Assembly: GCA_039654915.1 (NCBI GenBank) | Contig: CM077599.1 | Coordinates: 14,138,501-14,202,500 of the forward strand | Source: Aquilaria yunnanensis | Lineage: Eukaryota > Streptophyta > Magnoliopsida > Malvales > Thymelaeaceae | Direction: 5' to 3' | Length of the DNA: 64,000 nucleotides | Part shown: one piece after another, positions 33,988 to 46,079 of the stretch | How positions within the stretch are numbered: the stretch's first letter is position 1 | Layout: each line of letters starts with the position of its first letter | The notes under the pieces: model-generated | Database searches by the model: none | What the model was told of the DNA's origin: nothing | What the model saw: only the letters and a program-made list of their open reading frames with translations | Position numbers and translations under genes: made by a program

Positions 33988-34333
33988 ATGGAAGCAAAGA
34001 AAAGCCAGCCAGAAAATCCTTTGCCAACTGTTGCAACTTCATGCCGCAAGAAGAAAAATGAAGAGGTGACTTTCTTGGAGGACTTGAAAGACCACATTGA
34101 TGAGTTCATCAATGCATCAATGGAAGAACACAAAAATTGCTTTAATAAGACCATGAAGAAGGTAGCAACATTATTGTTAAGCCATTTTCCCTGAATTCGC
34201 AATCAATAACCTTACCCTTTGAGTATCTGATTCCCTGCAGATGTTTGGAATGTCAAAAGTTGCTGTGCATAAGAATGCTGACACCCAGGAAGTCGAAAGT
34301 TCTCTTCCCCTGCGTACAACAGTCTCAGAGTAG
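33988..34333 (+). CDS. Small conserved-looking 88-aa protein, two exons
   Basis: Exon 1 is 33988-34161 and exon 2 is 34241-34333; the 79-bp intron has a GTAGC start and a TTCCCTGCAG end and falls between codons. The protein starts MEAKKSQPENPL, has a charged central part (EEVTFLEDLKDHIDEFINAS and EEHKNCFNKTMKK) and continues after the splice as MFGMSKVAVHKN, ending SSLPLRTTVSE. No signal peptide or membrane segment is seen. I take it for a small plant-specific protein of unknown role because the reading continues sensibly across exact splice sites; I cannot name the family with certainty. Without splicing the frame would end after 68 codons. It appears intact and is one of two credible host genes here. 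Confidence 0.7.
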
Positions 34334-35555
34334 TTATATTGTTCATCCTTACAACAGTTTGGTATCCAATCTTTAGCTGCATGTTCCTTCCCTAATTTAG
34401 AGTTGCAAATTCTGGTATGACTTGTTAATATTATGCAACCCTTGGTTGTTATCACCAAGTCCCAGACAAATGTAATTAGATATAACCGCATTTGATGGCT
34501 CTATTTTCTGATCAAGATGTTGTTAAGAGTTTAGCACTCTGATGTTGGATCTGACTATGAGTAGAGCTGGTCCTTCTTGCAAGCAACAACCCGAAGTGGC
34601 TTACACCAATCATACCAAGTCTTTCTTTTAAGCTGTCACATTGCTCTGCTAATCAATTGCTTTCATCTTTCTTTGCGTTTGAGATGTGTATCGAACGGGA
34701 AGTTGTTGTTTCTCCTTGATAATTTCTGTTCTCTGTTCAAAAGTTGAACCTAAGTCGCTATCTGGCATTCAAAATTAGATGTTTCTTTTTCTCGCATAAC
34801 CAGCTGGGGTTGTGGACAGATCACTGTCTGTACTTGTTCAAGTCTGACGGAAAAAGTTGCTTAATGCGTTTTTTGTCGTTTACTTTTGGTAATCACTTGT
34901 CAATTTCCCCGTGAGCGTTTATCCTAGATATCGCAAGGCCTCCTTATTTTGACTAGTTCTTGCGTGGACGCAATTATCACCATCTCATTATCGTCACCAT
35001 GTCGGCATCATCATGAAATCTAGAAAAGGCTTTTGGGTTTTGGGTTTAGGCCTTTCTTTTAGTTGGGTCTTAGCAGAAGAATAAAAAAATATTTCTTATC
35101 AAAGGTTTTAACCCAAGTTGATGGGAAACCCATTAACCGACTGCGTTAGCTAATGTAGCTCCATCATCTCGTCTTTATTTTGTCTTGTTAATTCTATAAC
35201 ACCCTCCGTTAACTGGAATCAAAGGGATAGTTATTATTTTCTCTTATTGCGTCTCAGGTCCTCGAATTGGTGGGTATATGGTAGTAGGGCTCTGCAGAAA
35301 GGTAGTTCCAATCGATAAACGAGGGGAAGAGCACCATAGATTAGTCGCCCAAGTAGGTTGAATCAGGCTTCCGGATTTTATTATGAATGAACTCTTTAGA
35401 ACTTTTAGGTCTGTTTGGATTAAGGGAATAAGAGGCAAGAAAAGGGAAAATTAGTATGAATTTCTTATTTGAATAGAAGGACACAGAAGAGGGTAGGTAG
35501 TTATTGGGAGTTATTATCTTCACACTTCTCTCTTTTATAGGTTTTTTCACAAGTT
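34334..35555. other. 3' flank of the 88-aa gene and intergenic DNA
   Basis: The first 150-200 bp are probably its 3' UTR. The rest has no supported gene. Confidence 0.4.
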
Positions 35556-36917
35556 AAATGCAAACATTATTCCTAACCTTTAATAATTATTTTTGTTCTA
35601 ACCCTAACTCTATTTTATTTATGGTGTATCCCTAACCTCAAAAAATATTTTATTTTAGCCATTTTTTGGACGAAAATTATTAACTTGGATGGAAAACACC
35701 ACATCATTATATTATTATAAGAATAAATGCTACTTTTGGCCCTTTAAAAATTTTTCTTCTACCAAAAAATCTTAAAAATTTTACATCTTATGATTTGGCC
35801 ATCATCTTCAACCAGTACTGATCTGATTCTCTCTCTAATCCCACCCTGACCATGCCGGCTGCCATCATGACCAAGCTTGACAGTTCATAACGAAAGAGCA
35901 ACAAGAAATCTGCAAGCAATAGTTCACAGATCTCTAATTTCTAAAGAATCCATAACAGAAAACCAATCTCGAGCAAGGGGCAAATGGATCTTTCGGCGAA
36001 CGAATCTTCTGCTACACGTTGGGCTCGGCCGGCAAGATGCGAGCTTCAAGCGGTTGGGCAAACTTAGACGAGATGGAGCCGAGCATGGACGGTTCCGTGT
36101 GACTTGGACGATGATAGGTGCGGCTGAGCCTGTCTCTGATTTGGGTGAAGGTGAGGAGGGGAGAGAGGAAGCGGGAGAGGCTGCTGACGCTGTGGGTTCG
36201 GCCAAGCTTCTCACTGATTTGGGTGTAGTAGACGATGTGTTCAAGCCGAGGCCGTTGTTCACTAGATCGATGGGCCTCTGCTGCCAGTAACGTAGCAGAT
36301 GATTTGTTCGCCGGAATTGCAAGCCAGCGTCATTCCAAACCACTGTGGTGGTGTGAGTCGTGAGTGATCGATGAGGAGGATCAAAAGGCGAGTCTCAGGC
36401 GTGAAGAGGATTTGGGTTTCGGGCGTGAAGAGGATGTGGGTGTCAAGCGTGAAGAAGATAAGGGTGTCGGCGGAAGCGTTGATATAGATGAGGAGGATCA
36501 GAGAGAGGGAGGCGGCAACAAGAAAATTGTTGAGCTTTCAAGATCAATGAGCAAAGGAAACGCCATGGCAGGGTGGTCTCGTCACCGAGAGGGAGGAGGT
36601 TGACGACAGGTACAGTGATAGAAGATGAGGTTCGGGTGCTGATCGGCAGATAGCGTGGTCGGGTGGGATCAGAGAGAGAATCAGATTGGTGATGGTTGGA
36701 TCATTAGATGCAAAAGTTTCAAGATGTTTTGGAAAAGAAAAAAACTTTTGGTGGTTAAAAGTAGCATTTATCCCTATAATTATGTATTGACGTCTGGCGT
36801 GACATTTTCTATTCAAAATAACAGTTTTCATTAACAAAAAAAGCTAAAGTAAAATATTTTATTGAGGTTAAGGATACATTATGAGCAAAATAGAGATTAG
36901 AATTATAACATGAACAA

Positions 36918-37104
36918 TGTAAAACTCAATAATTGCAGTGTACAAAGCACTTTGTTTTTCTTGTATTTATGGTGTGGATAGTACATAAGAGATATACAGA
37001 GGCTGGAGATAACTATACAAGATAACACTTAGGTACATGTGATAAGGCTTAGACTAGATGGAGATGGAACTATTGTTTAACCAAAGTAACTTCTATCACT
37101 AACA
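36918..37104 (-). repeat. Copia 3' LTR
   Basis: 187 bp, about 90 percent identical by eye to 44187-44367. The divergence indicates an old insertion. Confidence 0.9.
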
Positions 37105-37118
37105 TGCTCCCTCAATTT
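37105..37118 (-). other. Copia polypurine tract
   Basis: Minus-strand AAATTGAGGGAGCA directly before the LTR start TGTTAG. Confidence 0.7.
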
Positions 37119-38851
37119 CAACTGTCGTGGGTGAACATTGAGATTGTGCTGAAAATGTTCATGACTTGAAAATGGTAGTGGTTCGTTGAGAATGTTGGCT
37201 ACTTGATCCTTTGTAGAAATGAACCGGACATCCAAGTCTTTGTGAGCTACTTTCTCATTGACAAAATGAAAGTCCACTTCTATATGTTTTGTACAGGCAT
37301 GGAACACAGGGTTCTTTGTAAGATAGGTGGCTCCAAGGTTGTCGCACCATAACACAGGTGCCATAGGTAGAAAGATTCCAAGTTTAGACAGAAGAGCTTG
37401 TATCCAAATCATTTCAGATGTAGCATTCGCAAGTGACCTATATTCAGCTTCAGTATTTGATTAAAAAACTATTTGTTGTTTGCGAGAGCTCCGTGAGATC
37501 AGATTAGGTCCAAGGAAAACTATATATCCACTAGTTGAGTGACGATCATCAAGACATCCAGCCCAATCAGCAACAGAAAATGCACTTATAGTATAATTAC
37601 TGGATTTTCTAAAGTATAGTCCCATCGAAGCAGTATGCTTGAGATATTGCAATATTCTTTTGACAGCCGACCAATGAAGTGAAGTGGGAGAGTGCATGAA
37701 CTGACATACTCGGTTGACAGCGACTGAAATATCAAGGCGTGTGAGAGTAATGTAATGAAGTGCCCCAACGACACTCCTGTATTCCGAAAGGTTTCCTAAT
37801 GGTGTACCCTATTCCTTGGACAATCTGTCAATGGTGGAGAGTGGAATGGATACAGGTTTGGACGCAAGCATATGTGTCTTGGCTATAAGCTCTATGATGT
37901 ATTTTTGTTGTGACAGAACATAGCCAAAAGTTGCTGGAATTGCTTTAATCCCAAGAAAATAATGAAGATTGCCTAAGTCTTTAACTGCAAAGTCTTCCTG
38001 AAGTGACTTTAATAATGCTATCAAAATAACCTAAGAAGAGCCCACAATTAAAGTGTCATCAACATAAATGAGAATATACATCTTAACACCATTTCGGTTA
38101 AAAATGAACAATGATGAGTCAGCCTTCGAAGCAACGAAACCAAGTTCAGAGAGTTGGCTACTTAGTTGAGAATACTAAGCTCTAGGAGCTTGTTTGAGGC
38201 CATATAGTGCTTTCTTTATCCTACAAACATAATGAGGAAACCGAGCATGAATGTATCCATGAGGTTGAGACATATAGACTTTTTCATTGAGAAAACCATG
38301 TAGAAAGGCATTCTGAATATCTATTTGCTTAATGCTCTATCCCCACAAAATTGCAAGACTCAACAAGAATCAAATAGTAATAGGTTTAACGACAGGACTG
38401 TAGGTATCATGGTAGTCAATGCCATGATGTTGTCGAAATCCCTTAGCTACCAGCCTAGCTTTATGCCATTCTATTGTGCCATCAGTCTTGCGTTTTAATT
38501 TGAATACCCATTTACAGTCCATGATGTTTATGTCTTTCTGAGGAGGAGCAAGTGTCTAGGGTATCGTTTATAATAAGAGCATCGAACTCATCATCCATGG
38601 CTTTCTTTCATGTTGGTTGAGATAGTTCAACTCTAACACTGGAAGGCTCGACTTCATTATCTAAAGGGATGGTGGCAACAATAGCCCGAGAGAGAGGATA
38701 TCGAACAACATCGTCAGTGAATTGCTTTGGTTTGCTGATGTCGTCGCGAAGACGAGTTTGCATTGGGTACCGAACCGGTTCAGCTAGAGAGCATGTCAAC
38801 TTAGCTAAAGCACTAGAGCTGGATATGGCCGCATTGTTTCTAGGTGAAGGT
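37105..38851 (-). pseudogene. pol: Copia pol, RT and RNase H part
   Basis: Minus-strand frames in several phases. RNase [21 protein letters not shown] and [14 protein letters not shown] (37150-37340). RT C-terminal part: [14 protein letters not shown] and YVLSQQKYIIELI (37560-38000). Degraded RT N-terminal part with a [12 protein letters not shown] region (38400-38520). A Ser/Pro-rich linker lies between integrase and RT (38608-38851). Many stops; non-functional. Confidence 0.8.
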
Positions 38852-38856
38852 GAATC

Positions 38857-41752
38857 TGTTGACACCCAATTTCGTCCGGGTGTTTTAAAATTTTGAAAAA
38901 AATTTTATTAAAAAAAATTAATTTAAAAAAAAATATATTACTATTATTATTAAAAAAAAATTTAATTAGTTTAAAATATATTTTTGTTTTGTGAAAATTT
39001 GATTTAAAATGATATATGTGTGAATATGTGTATGTTTGAAATAAAATAAAATTTCATGAAAAAAATGACAAAAAATTAAAAGTTTGAGGTAAAAATGACA
39101 AAATTGAGAAGTTTCGGAAAAAATTGACAAATTCTAAAAGTTCCAGGAGCATTTGGTAGTTTGTCACATAAAATTTTGAGGCTGCCGACGTTTTTGGCTC
39201 AAATGGACAGAAAACGACAAAATTGTCAAAATCAGAAGCTTCAGGAACTTATCCTAAGGCTGATAGACGTAAAGGACTAAAATTGTCATTTTACCAATTT
39301 AAGAGATAAGTTTGAAATTTTTTATTAATTTATCCATCAACAGTTCAGCTAAACTTCCTCTATAAATAGCCTCCCAAATTTTGTTCTGAACACAGAAAAA
39401 AATAGAGAGAAAGCTTAGAGCTCCGTTTAAGAAAAAGGAAAAAAATTAGCCTAGGTCCCTGGCCCTCTTCTCTTCCTCTCCAGAAAACCTAAACCTTCTC
39501 TCACTGTTTTTTTTTTTTTTTTTCCTCGCGCGCGTCCGCGTTTCCTGGAGGATTAGAAATTTTAGTTCCTAGGTAAAATTCAGCTTTCGCCCTTCATCTT
39601 TTCAATTTATTTCTATTGAGTCACTAACCTTTTATTTTATTCTTGCAGAGAATTAATTACTAACTTTCCTTTTATATTTTACTTGTTTATTATTATTATC
39701 ATTATTAACTTTTATTACTGTTGTTATTAACTTACTAACTTACTAACCTTACTAACCTTTTATTATTGTTATAATTGTTATTAACTCACTAACTTACTAA
39801 CCTTACTAACCTTTTTTTTATTGCTATTATTGTTATTAACTTACTAACTTTACTAACCTTTTATTATTATTATTGTTACTAATTTACTAACTTTACTAAC
39901 TTTTATTATTATTGTCATTAATATTAACATCTAACTTTACTAACTCTTGCTAACTTTTATAATTCATGGAAGGTTATGCCTTATATTTATTTATTTTTTA
40001 AGTGGATGGTCAAAAAGCCCCACTGTATTTATTTATTTATTATCTTTTAATATTCCTTTATATGTTTACATGTGTTATTTTATGCATTTTTTTATGTCTA
40101 AACTAAAATAAAACCTCCCCTTTACTTTACTTTATTTAATTTTCCTTTATGCCAAAACTTTATTTTATGATAAAATTTATTTTACTTATTTGATAATAAA
40201 AAATAAATAAATAAGTAAACAGTAACTAATTAAAAGAAGATTCTTTTATGTGAATAATTAACTTTATTCTATTTAAAAATCGTTTTTTTAAAGACAATTA
40301 TCTTTTATTATTTTGAAACATATGTTTTAATTATTTCTTTAAAGAGAACAAAAAGTTAAACTTTTTATTCTTTTTATTAAAAATTATTTAACAAACATAA
40401 TTAAATAATTCTAAAAATACAACAAAAATCAATTCTGTTTTTAAATATATTTCTATAGTAATAATGATTAAAAATTCAAGAAAAACAATAATAAAAATCC
40501 AATAAAAATTATGATTTAATTAATAATTAATTAAATAAATAATTAATTAAACTCCATGTCCAAATGATCCGCCAGGATCCATGGCTTGGAAAATATTTTT
40601 TAAATAAAGTATATAAAATATATTTTTTTTACATAAAGTATATAAATAAATTTTCTTTTATTATTAAAAAAAATAAAAACTTTGGGATAATATTTTACTT
40701 ATTTTTTATCCAGTAATATTTTACTTATTTCTTTCAAAATAATAAAAAGATATAACTTTTTGTTTCCTTTATTAAACAAAATAAAATTTTACCCAAATAA
40801 TTTCAAATAAAGGTAATAAAAATAAACAAGAAAAAAAGAATTAAATTTTTTTAAATATTTTAGACTTATTAATTAGATGTATTTTTAGACTTATAAATAT
40901 ATAAATATCAAAAACTTTTATTTATTTTTAAAATATGCATATAAATTTTTGGTTTCTTAATTAAATAATTAATTTTGGTTTCTTAATTAAATAATTACTT
41001 TTGGTTAATCTTTCATTAAAACAAAATAAAACAAATAAAAATATTAAAACTTTTCTTTTATTTTTGAAATATACATATCAATTTTTGTTTCCTTTATTAA
41101 ATAAAACTTTGATTAAATAATTATTTTTTTTGTTCACCTTTTATCAAATAAAGTATTAAGACTTTTCTTTTATTTTTTTTGAAATATACATAAATTTTTG
41201 GTTTCATTATTAAATAAATGAAATTTTGATTAAATAATTATTTTTTGGCTCACCTTTTTTAAAAATAATTTCCATATCCGGATGATCCGTCAGGATCTAC
41301 GGTTTGAAAAACATCTACTTTTTAATTAAATTAAATAAATACAAAGATAAAAATCCATATTTACGATATGGATTAATTTATTTAAAATTTTATCAAATTC
41401 CGTGTCTGGGTGACTCGGCAGAGTCCATGGTTCGGAATTAAATCTTCCGTGTCCAAATGACTCGGCAGAGTCCATGGTTCGGAAGTATCAAATTTTATAT
41501 AAATTAATTTAAAAATCCACATCCGATTAATTCAGTTAAAATTTCTAGTTTGAAAATTAACTGAATATTTTCTAAAAGCAAAGCAAAACAAAATTAAAAT
41601 CAACTAAGGTGCCAATTTTGGGCGCTATAACAAAGTTGTTTTAGCGTAACCGTACTCCCGATCCCCGAACTCTCGCAGACCAATTTTAAGGTGACCAATC
41701 GACCTAGGTGAAACAGATTGGTGGCGACTCCAAAAAACCCGACGTTGCCACA
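38857..41752 (+). mobile_element. Solo LTR, subfamily B (TSD GAATC)
   Basis: Complete from TGTTGACACCC to GTTGCCACA, 2896 bp, with GAATC on both sides (38852-38856 and 41753-41757). It is inserted in the Copia pol in opposite orientation. Features shared with 17429-20878: TATAAATA at 39361, a 76-bp putative intron (39573-39648), the ACTAAC tract (39630-39955), hairpin motifs (40553, 41275, 41400, 41447) and the common 3' end. Confidence 0.92.
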
Positions 41753-41757
41753 GAATC

Positions 41758-42905
41758 AACGTCATTATTTTCTGGTAAGGCTGGTTTAACGTTGTTGAGA
41801 TGAGGCACATCAATTGGTGCTACTTCGAGCACCAGCAGTGAAATGCCTTATTGTAGGATGCCAATGTTTTCCTAGCCTGTATTCAAAAGATGAGAGAATG
41901 GGAAAAATTTTTCATCAAACACAACATCTCTTGAAATAAATACTCATCCAGTAGAAATGTGAAGGCATTTGTAGCCCTTATGCGCAGGACTGTATCCAAT
42001 GAATACATATTGTTTTGATTAATAATCAAATTTCCGTAAAGAATAACCTTGGAGATGTGGCTAACAAGCACAACCAAACACCTTTAAGAATGAGTAATCT
42101 GGTTTTCTTCCAAACAAACACTCAGGAGGTGCTTTGTTATGGGTAACTCGACTAGGCATACAATTGATTAGGAAAATAGCAGTTAAGAAAGCATTATCCG
42201 AGAATTTTAAAGGTATGTGAGCATGAGCCAATAGTGACTTTCCTGTCTCAATGATGTGTTGATGCTTTCGCTCGACAGATCCATTTTGCTGGTGTGTGTA
42301 AAGACATGACACACGATGTTTAATACCTACTGAGGTAAATAACGTACAAAGCCTTTGATACTCATGTCCTCCATCGGTCTGTACAGCTTTAATTTTCTTA
42401 TTCAATGTGCGTTCAACCTATTTCTGAAACTTAAGAAAAATTTCAAATACTTCAAATTTACATTCCAATGGATATATCCAAGTGAACTTGTTGAAATCAT
42501 TAATGAAAATTACGTAATAACAATAGTAATAACTAATTTGGGCGCAAGGTCATAAACATCTAAGTAAACAATTTCCAAAGGTTCTTGTGAAAAGAAATTA
42601 GACGAATAAAATGGCAACTAGTGACTTTTTACCACTTGACATGTATCATGGGCTGGTGAGTCATTATTAATAAAAAATGGAAGATTGTTTTAATGAAGCA
42701 CTTGATGCACGACTTGATCAGCAGGATGTCCCAATTTTCTATGCCATTGATCTGACGTGGACTCCATGAAAAGTAGAAACGTCTTTTGTCCTTGGAAACA
42801 GGTAAAGCCCATTTTTACATGGCCCTTGTAGTAGCTTTTTCTTCGTTGCTTGGTCCTTAACAACAAAATGATTAGCATAAAACTCAACGGAAACATCACT
42901 ATCTT
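41758..42905 (-). pseudogene. pol: Copia pol, integrase part
   Basis: GAG-pre-integrase WHRKLGHPADQVV (about 42700-42750), then the integrase core with VQTDGGHEYQ (catalytic D) and HQQNGSVERKHQHI (catalytic E region) and PECLFGRKPDYSFLKVFGC (42061-42405). The end of the frame near 41757 continues in the linker at 38851 once the solo LTR is removed. Stops and frame breaks are present. Confidence 0.85.
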
Positions 42906-44174
42906 GAGTTAATTTGCTAATTGAAACAAAGATTCTTCTTGATACTTAGAACATGAAGCATTTTCCTAAAGTACAAAGGTTTCAAATTAGGAGAAATTTT
43001 TTAAGAGCCAATGTGCTGTATCAACAAACTTGTTCCATTGTCAACCTGAACTCGACCTAAGCCACTGCACTTTTTAGCGAAGGACAAATTATTGAGATCT
43101 GCTGTAATGTAGTCATTAGCTCCTGAGTCTGTATACTAGTATGTATCAATCTGATAAAAAAGAGTTGTTGCTACTAGAGCAACGTGATTAGTGTCTCCTT
43201 GATATGAATGATCAAAACGATGAAGGCATTGAACTGCCACGTGGCTAGGTTTGTTACATACTTGGCATACCGCCCTAGAGTAGTTGTGATTACCTAAATC
43301 TTGTTGATAAGAAAGTCCTGGTCCTAACCTTCCTCAGCCTCTACCTATTCCACGATTATTGTTGTTGTGTCCATGGTTTCCTCGGTTAAAGAAATGATTT
43401 CTAATGGCTACATTGATGGAGGTGACACCTTCAATGCTTACTAATGACAAGGTATTATGTTGTTCCAAGCGTAGTTCATAACTAAGTAAATGGCCGTATA
43501 GGTCATTAAGTGATATGGGCTCAATTCGAGTGATTACCGACATTACTAATGGATCATATTCTGAGTTGAGGCCAGCAAGGATATATGAGACGACTTCATA
43601 GTCTTGAAGTGGTTGACCTATGGCTGCCAAGGTGTCTGCAAGACTTCTAACTTTCTAGAAATAGTTAGCAAAGGAAAAATCCCTCTTCTTTATTGTCGAC
43701 AACTGATATTGTATCTGCATAACACGAGCAGTTGATTGAGAAGCAAATAATTTTGCTAAAGTGTTCCATACCTCATGGGCTGTTGACAAATTGATAACAT
43801 GTGCCAATATCTCTTCTGAAAGTGAAGATATTATAGCATTCAAGACCATTTGATCCTGTTGGATCCAGTTTTGGAATGTTGGGTTTGTAATCTGCTTCAG
43901 ATTGTGTCCTCCATTTTCAAGATCGGGAATCGCCTTTGCCAAGCGTGGGATGGTACCGTCAACGTATCCCGCTGCTGTTGGCTTCTTAGTTATGGCAGGA
44001 GCTGCGCTTTCTAGAAAATGAAATTATCTCTGGTTAGCCTGATATGGATTAGGTGGCTGAAGCTGATCAAAGAGGTTGGGAGGAGGGCAGGAGAGTTGTT
44101 TGAGCTGAAGGAGTTTTGTGAATATGATGAGGTCAAGGGGTTTTCGGCAGATATGGTGACATTGGTCTTTTTTT
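42906..44174 (-). pseudogene. gag: Copia gag and protease
   Basis: Gag begins near 44150 (VTISAENPLTSSY, IRLTRDNFIF, then a stop where W is expected) and continues with NWIQQDQMVLNAIISSLSEE and TAHEVWNTLAKLF (43655-43942) and SYILAGLNSEYDPLV (43334-43630). A zinc knuckle CQVCNKPSHVAVQC lies near 43240-43280 and the protease site TDSGANDYIT near 43100-43140. Several in-frame stops. Confidence 0.8.
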
Positions 44175-44186
44175 GCTCTGATATCA
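44175..44186 (-). other. Copia primer-binding site, initiator tRNA-Met type
   Basis: Minus-strand TGATATCAGAGC directly after the 5' LTR; one base differs from the usual TGGTATCAGAGC. Confidence 0.75.
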
Positions 44187-44367
44187 TGTAAAACTCAATA
44201 ATTGCAGTGTACAAAGAACTTTGTTTTTCTTGTATTTATGGTGTGGATAGTATATAAAAGATATATAGAGGCCGGAGATAACTATACAAAATAACACATA
44301 GGTATATGTTATAAGGCTTAGACTATATAGAGCTATCTTCTAACCAAAATAACTTCTGTCACTAACA
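44187..44367 (-). repeat. Copia 5' LTR
   Basis: 181 bp, ending at the AACAA duplication. Confidence 0.9.
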
Positions 44368-44399
44368 AACAATAATTAAATATTAAAGATAGCGTGTGT

Positions 44400-45300
44400 A
44401 ATTTACCGGTTTTTTCACTTCCAAATTGGGAGGTGTGGGAGTTTAAGGTCAGAGCGTGAGATTTGGAGGAAGTAACCCCACCCCTTGAGGCTGGGGGACG
44501 ATAAAAATGAACTGGTAAGGGATTTGAAGGGATAAAAGTAATCTTTCATTCTACTCCCCCGAAGGAAGAGATAAAAAGATGTTTAGGTTTTTTTGTTTTT
44601 TGTTTTTTTCATGCTTAGCTTTTTAAGAGTTGTTGTACTTTCTGTACAGGCTTGCAAGCAAGTGAAGCCCACCAGTATAAACTTTGGGGGAAAAGTAGAA
44701 AAAAAGGTTCTATCAGCATCGAAGGCTCATTAAATGGCCCTCACTCTGACACGTGGCGAATAAGATCCTTTGAGCCAGCGTCTGAGGAGATTGGAGCATC
44801 TTCGACTGTCCAACTTCTTTATAAACACTTTTCAGCCTCCTTTCGTTTCTGCTGTTTTGCGGTGGTTCTTTCAGTCTCCATCACCTGTTGCTCTCATCCC
44901 TCTATTTTTCCACGGTTTTAGTCAGTTACCTAAATTGTGCATGAAATGAAATTTAATTATGCATTCCTGTGGACAATTTTATTCTGTAGTTCTCATTCTC
45001 TATCTTATGGCTTTCTGCAAGCACAGCGAGGCACTAACGGTAATGGAAGCTGCCGTTAAATAATACAAAAGCACTTGCTATAGTTTATTATTATAAGTAT
45101 ATAGTTGAGGAACAAGCTTTTTCCACAGACAGATACATGGATAGAGGAGAACAAGGAAAGACTCATTGGTTTTAGTGATTCTTTCTGGAATGCAAATGAA
45201 GAAGCACAAGAATATGGTACGTGTAACGCATGCACTAGGCCTGTGCTACTACTATCAATAAGATAACGTCGCTGCTAGAGACATGCAGAGGTGCAGCTTA
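44400..45300 (+). promoter_or_regulatory. Intergenic stretch with promoter-like motifs
   Basis: ACACGTGGC at 44749-44757 (G-box/ABRE core) and TTTATAAAC at 44818-44826 are spaced like a plus-strand promoter. No coding frame follows, and frames across it have no ATG. It may drive a non-coding transcript or be a relic. Confidence 0.3.
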
Positions 45301-45342
45301 ATTTGGATACGCGGCCGTGTTGGGAAGGAGCTTCGGACTTTT

Positions 45343-45968
45343 TCATCCTGCAAAAAGAGAACCGAATCAAATCATCAGGTTCAGAATATGCAGCAAGCTG
45401 GTAGTCTGGCTTTTCTAAATGCCCAGTGAAAGAGTCGAAAGGAAGTCATGACTCAAATCAACATGAATACTAATCATTCATTAACACCTTTATTCCTAGC
45501 AAGTTGGCAGGCTATTCTTTATTTCGTTCCATAGGAAAGGCTGGTTCTTTGTTGCCTTATCAACCCTCCTCTTTCGTATACGCGTAGGAGGTAGGACCAG
45601 CTGCACTTAGTGCAGAGATAGACTACTCTTTCAAAATCTATGCTTGGTTTTATTCGTCTAAATTAAGGTAGCTCGAGTACTAGAATATCTATCAGAGGAA
45701 GAATATTTACAGCTGTTTCTTTACCTTGGCTACCCCCTCCGGAAGTACGGTAGTTGGGGAAAGGCACTCTGCCTGATTCTATGTACTTCACATCCTCCAC
45801 AAGCCGCTCATAGTGCTGCTTCACTTCTTCTGCAGTTTTTCCTCCGACTGCTCTGGCGACATTGTACCAGCGGTCAGGTGTGTCCTTGTCATACACAGCA
45901 AGAGCCTTCTCGAAGGCCTTGTTCTCCTTCACCGTCCAAGAAGTAGAAGAGATTGAGTGCGAAGCCAT
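45343..45968 (-). CDS. RL: RADIALIS-like single-MYB (SANT) protein
   Basis: RADIALIS-type proteins are small nuclear proteins with one MYB/SANT repeat that compete for partner MYB proteins in floral and organ patterning. The minus strand starts [20 protein letters not shown] and continues [40 protein letters not shown] and [17 protein letters not shown]. All signature parts ([23 protein letters not shown]) are present. Exon 1 is 45725-45968, ending CCAAG|GTAAAG. A good acceptor (CTCTTTTTGCAG) lies at 45348-45359; joining there gives a stop after one codon and an 82-aa protein (exon 2 coding bases 45343-45347). Unspliced, the frame would run to 45663 and give 101 aa. A TATA box lies about 100 bp upstream of the ATG. 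It looks intact. Confidence 0.85.
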
Positions 45969-46066
45969 TATCAGGGAGGGTCTTTTAGCAGAAGAGAGTC
46001 AGAAAAGAGTAAGAAGAAGCTTGCACAAGAGGCTGGTATGTGCAAGAGAGTGTGGAAATGGCTCCT

Positions 46067-46073
46067 CTTTATA
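46067..46073 (-). promoter_or_regulatory. TATA box of the RADIALIS-like gene
   Basis: Minus-strand CCTATAAAGAGGAGCC, 99 bp before the ATG. Transcription would start near 46040, giving a 5' UTR of about 70 nt. Confidence 0.6.
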
Positions 46074-46079
46074 GGAAGA

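Larger units (their letters stand above)
36918..44367 (-). mobile_element. Ty1/copia retrotransposon, decayed (TSD AACAA)
   Basis: LTRs of 187 bp (36918-37104) and 181 bp (44187-44367), reading TGTTAGTGA...TTTTACA on the minus strand, with AACAA on both outer sides (36913-36917 and 44368-44372). Order on the minus strand is LTR, PBS, gag, protease, integrase, RT, RNase H, PPT, LTR, the Copia order. All domains carry stops and frame breaks. A solo LTR (38857-41752) is inserted between integrase and RT. Confidence 0.9.
35556..44399. mobile_element. MULE with long TIRs, interrupted by Copia
   Basis: Left arm about 35556-35862 is the inverted match of 36618-36917 joined to 44373-44399. Shared phrases include AAATGCTACTTTT, GATTCTCTCTCT and ATCCCACCC. 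The right arm is split by the Copia insertion. Outer ends are approximate. The middle (35863-36617) is GC-richer with short repeats of a GTGAAGAGGAT phrase and open frames on both strands (for example 35924-36343 minus); it may be captured sequence but is not recognised. Confidence 0.6.

Noticed and set aside
35924..36343. 139-aa minus-strand frame in the third MULE
   Set aside because: The opposite strand is open as well (35877-36290) and nothing is recognised; kept only as possible captured sequence.
37077..44214. An intact Copia polyprotein
   Set aside because: Stops and frame breaks occur in every domain and the frame is split by a solo LTR.
44652..44921. 89-aa plus-strand frame
   Set aside because: It has no ATG start and spans a promoter-like G-box and TATA region.
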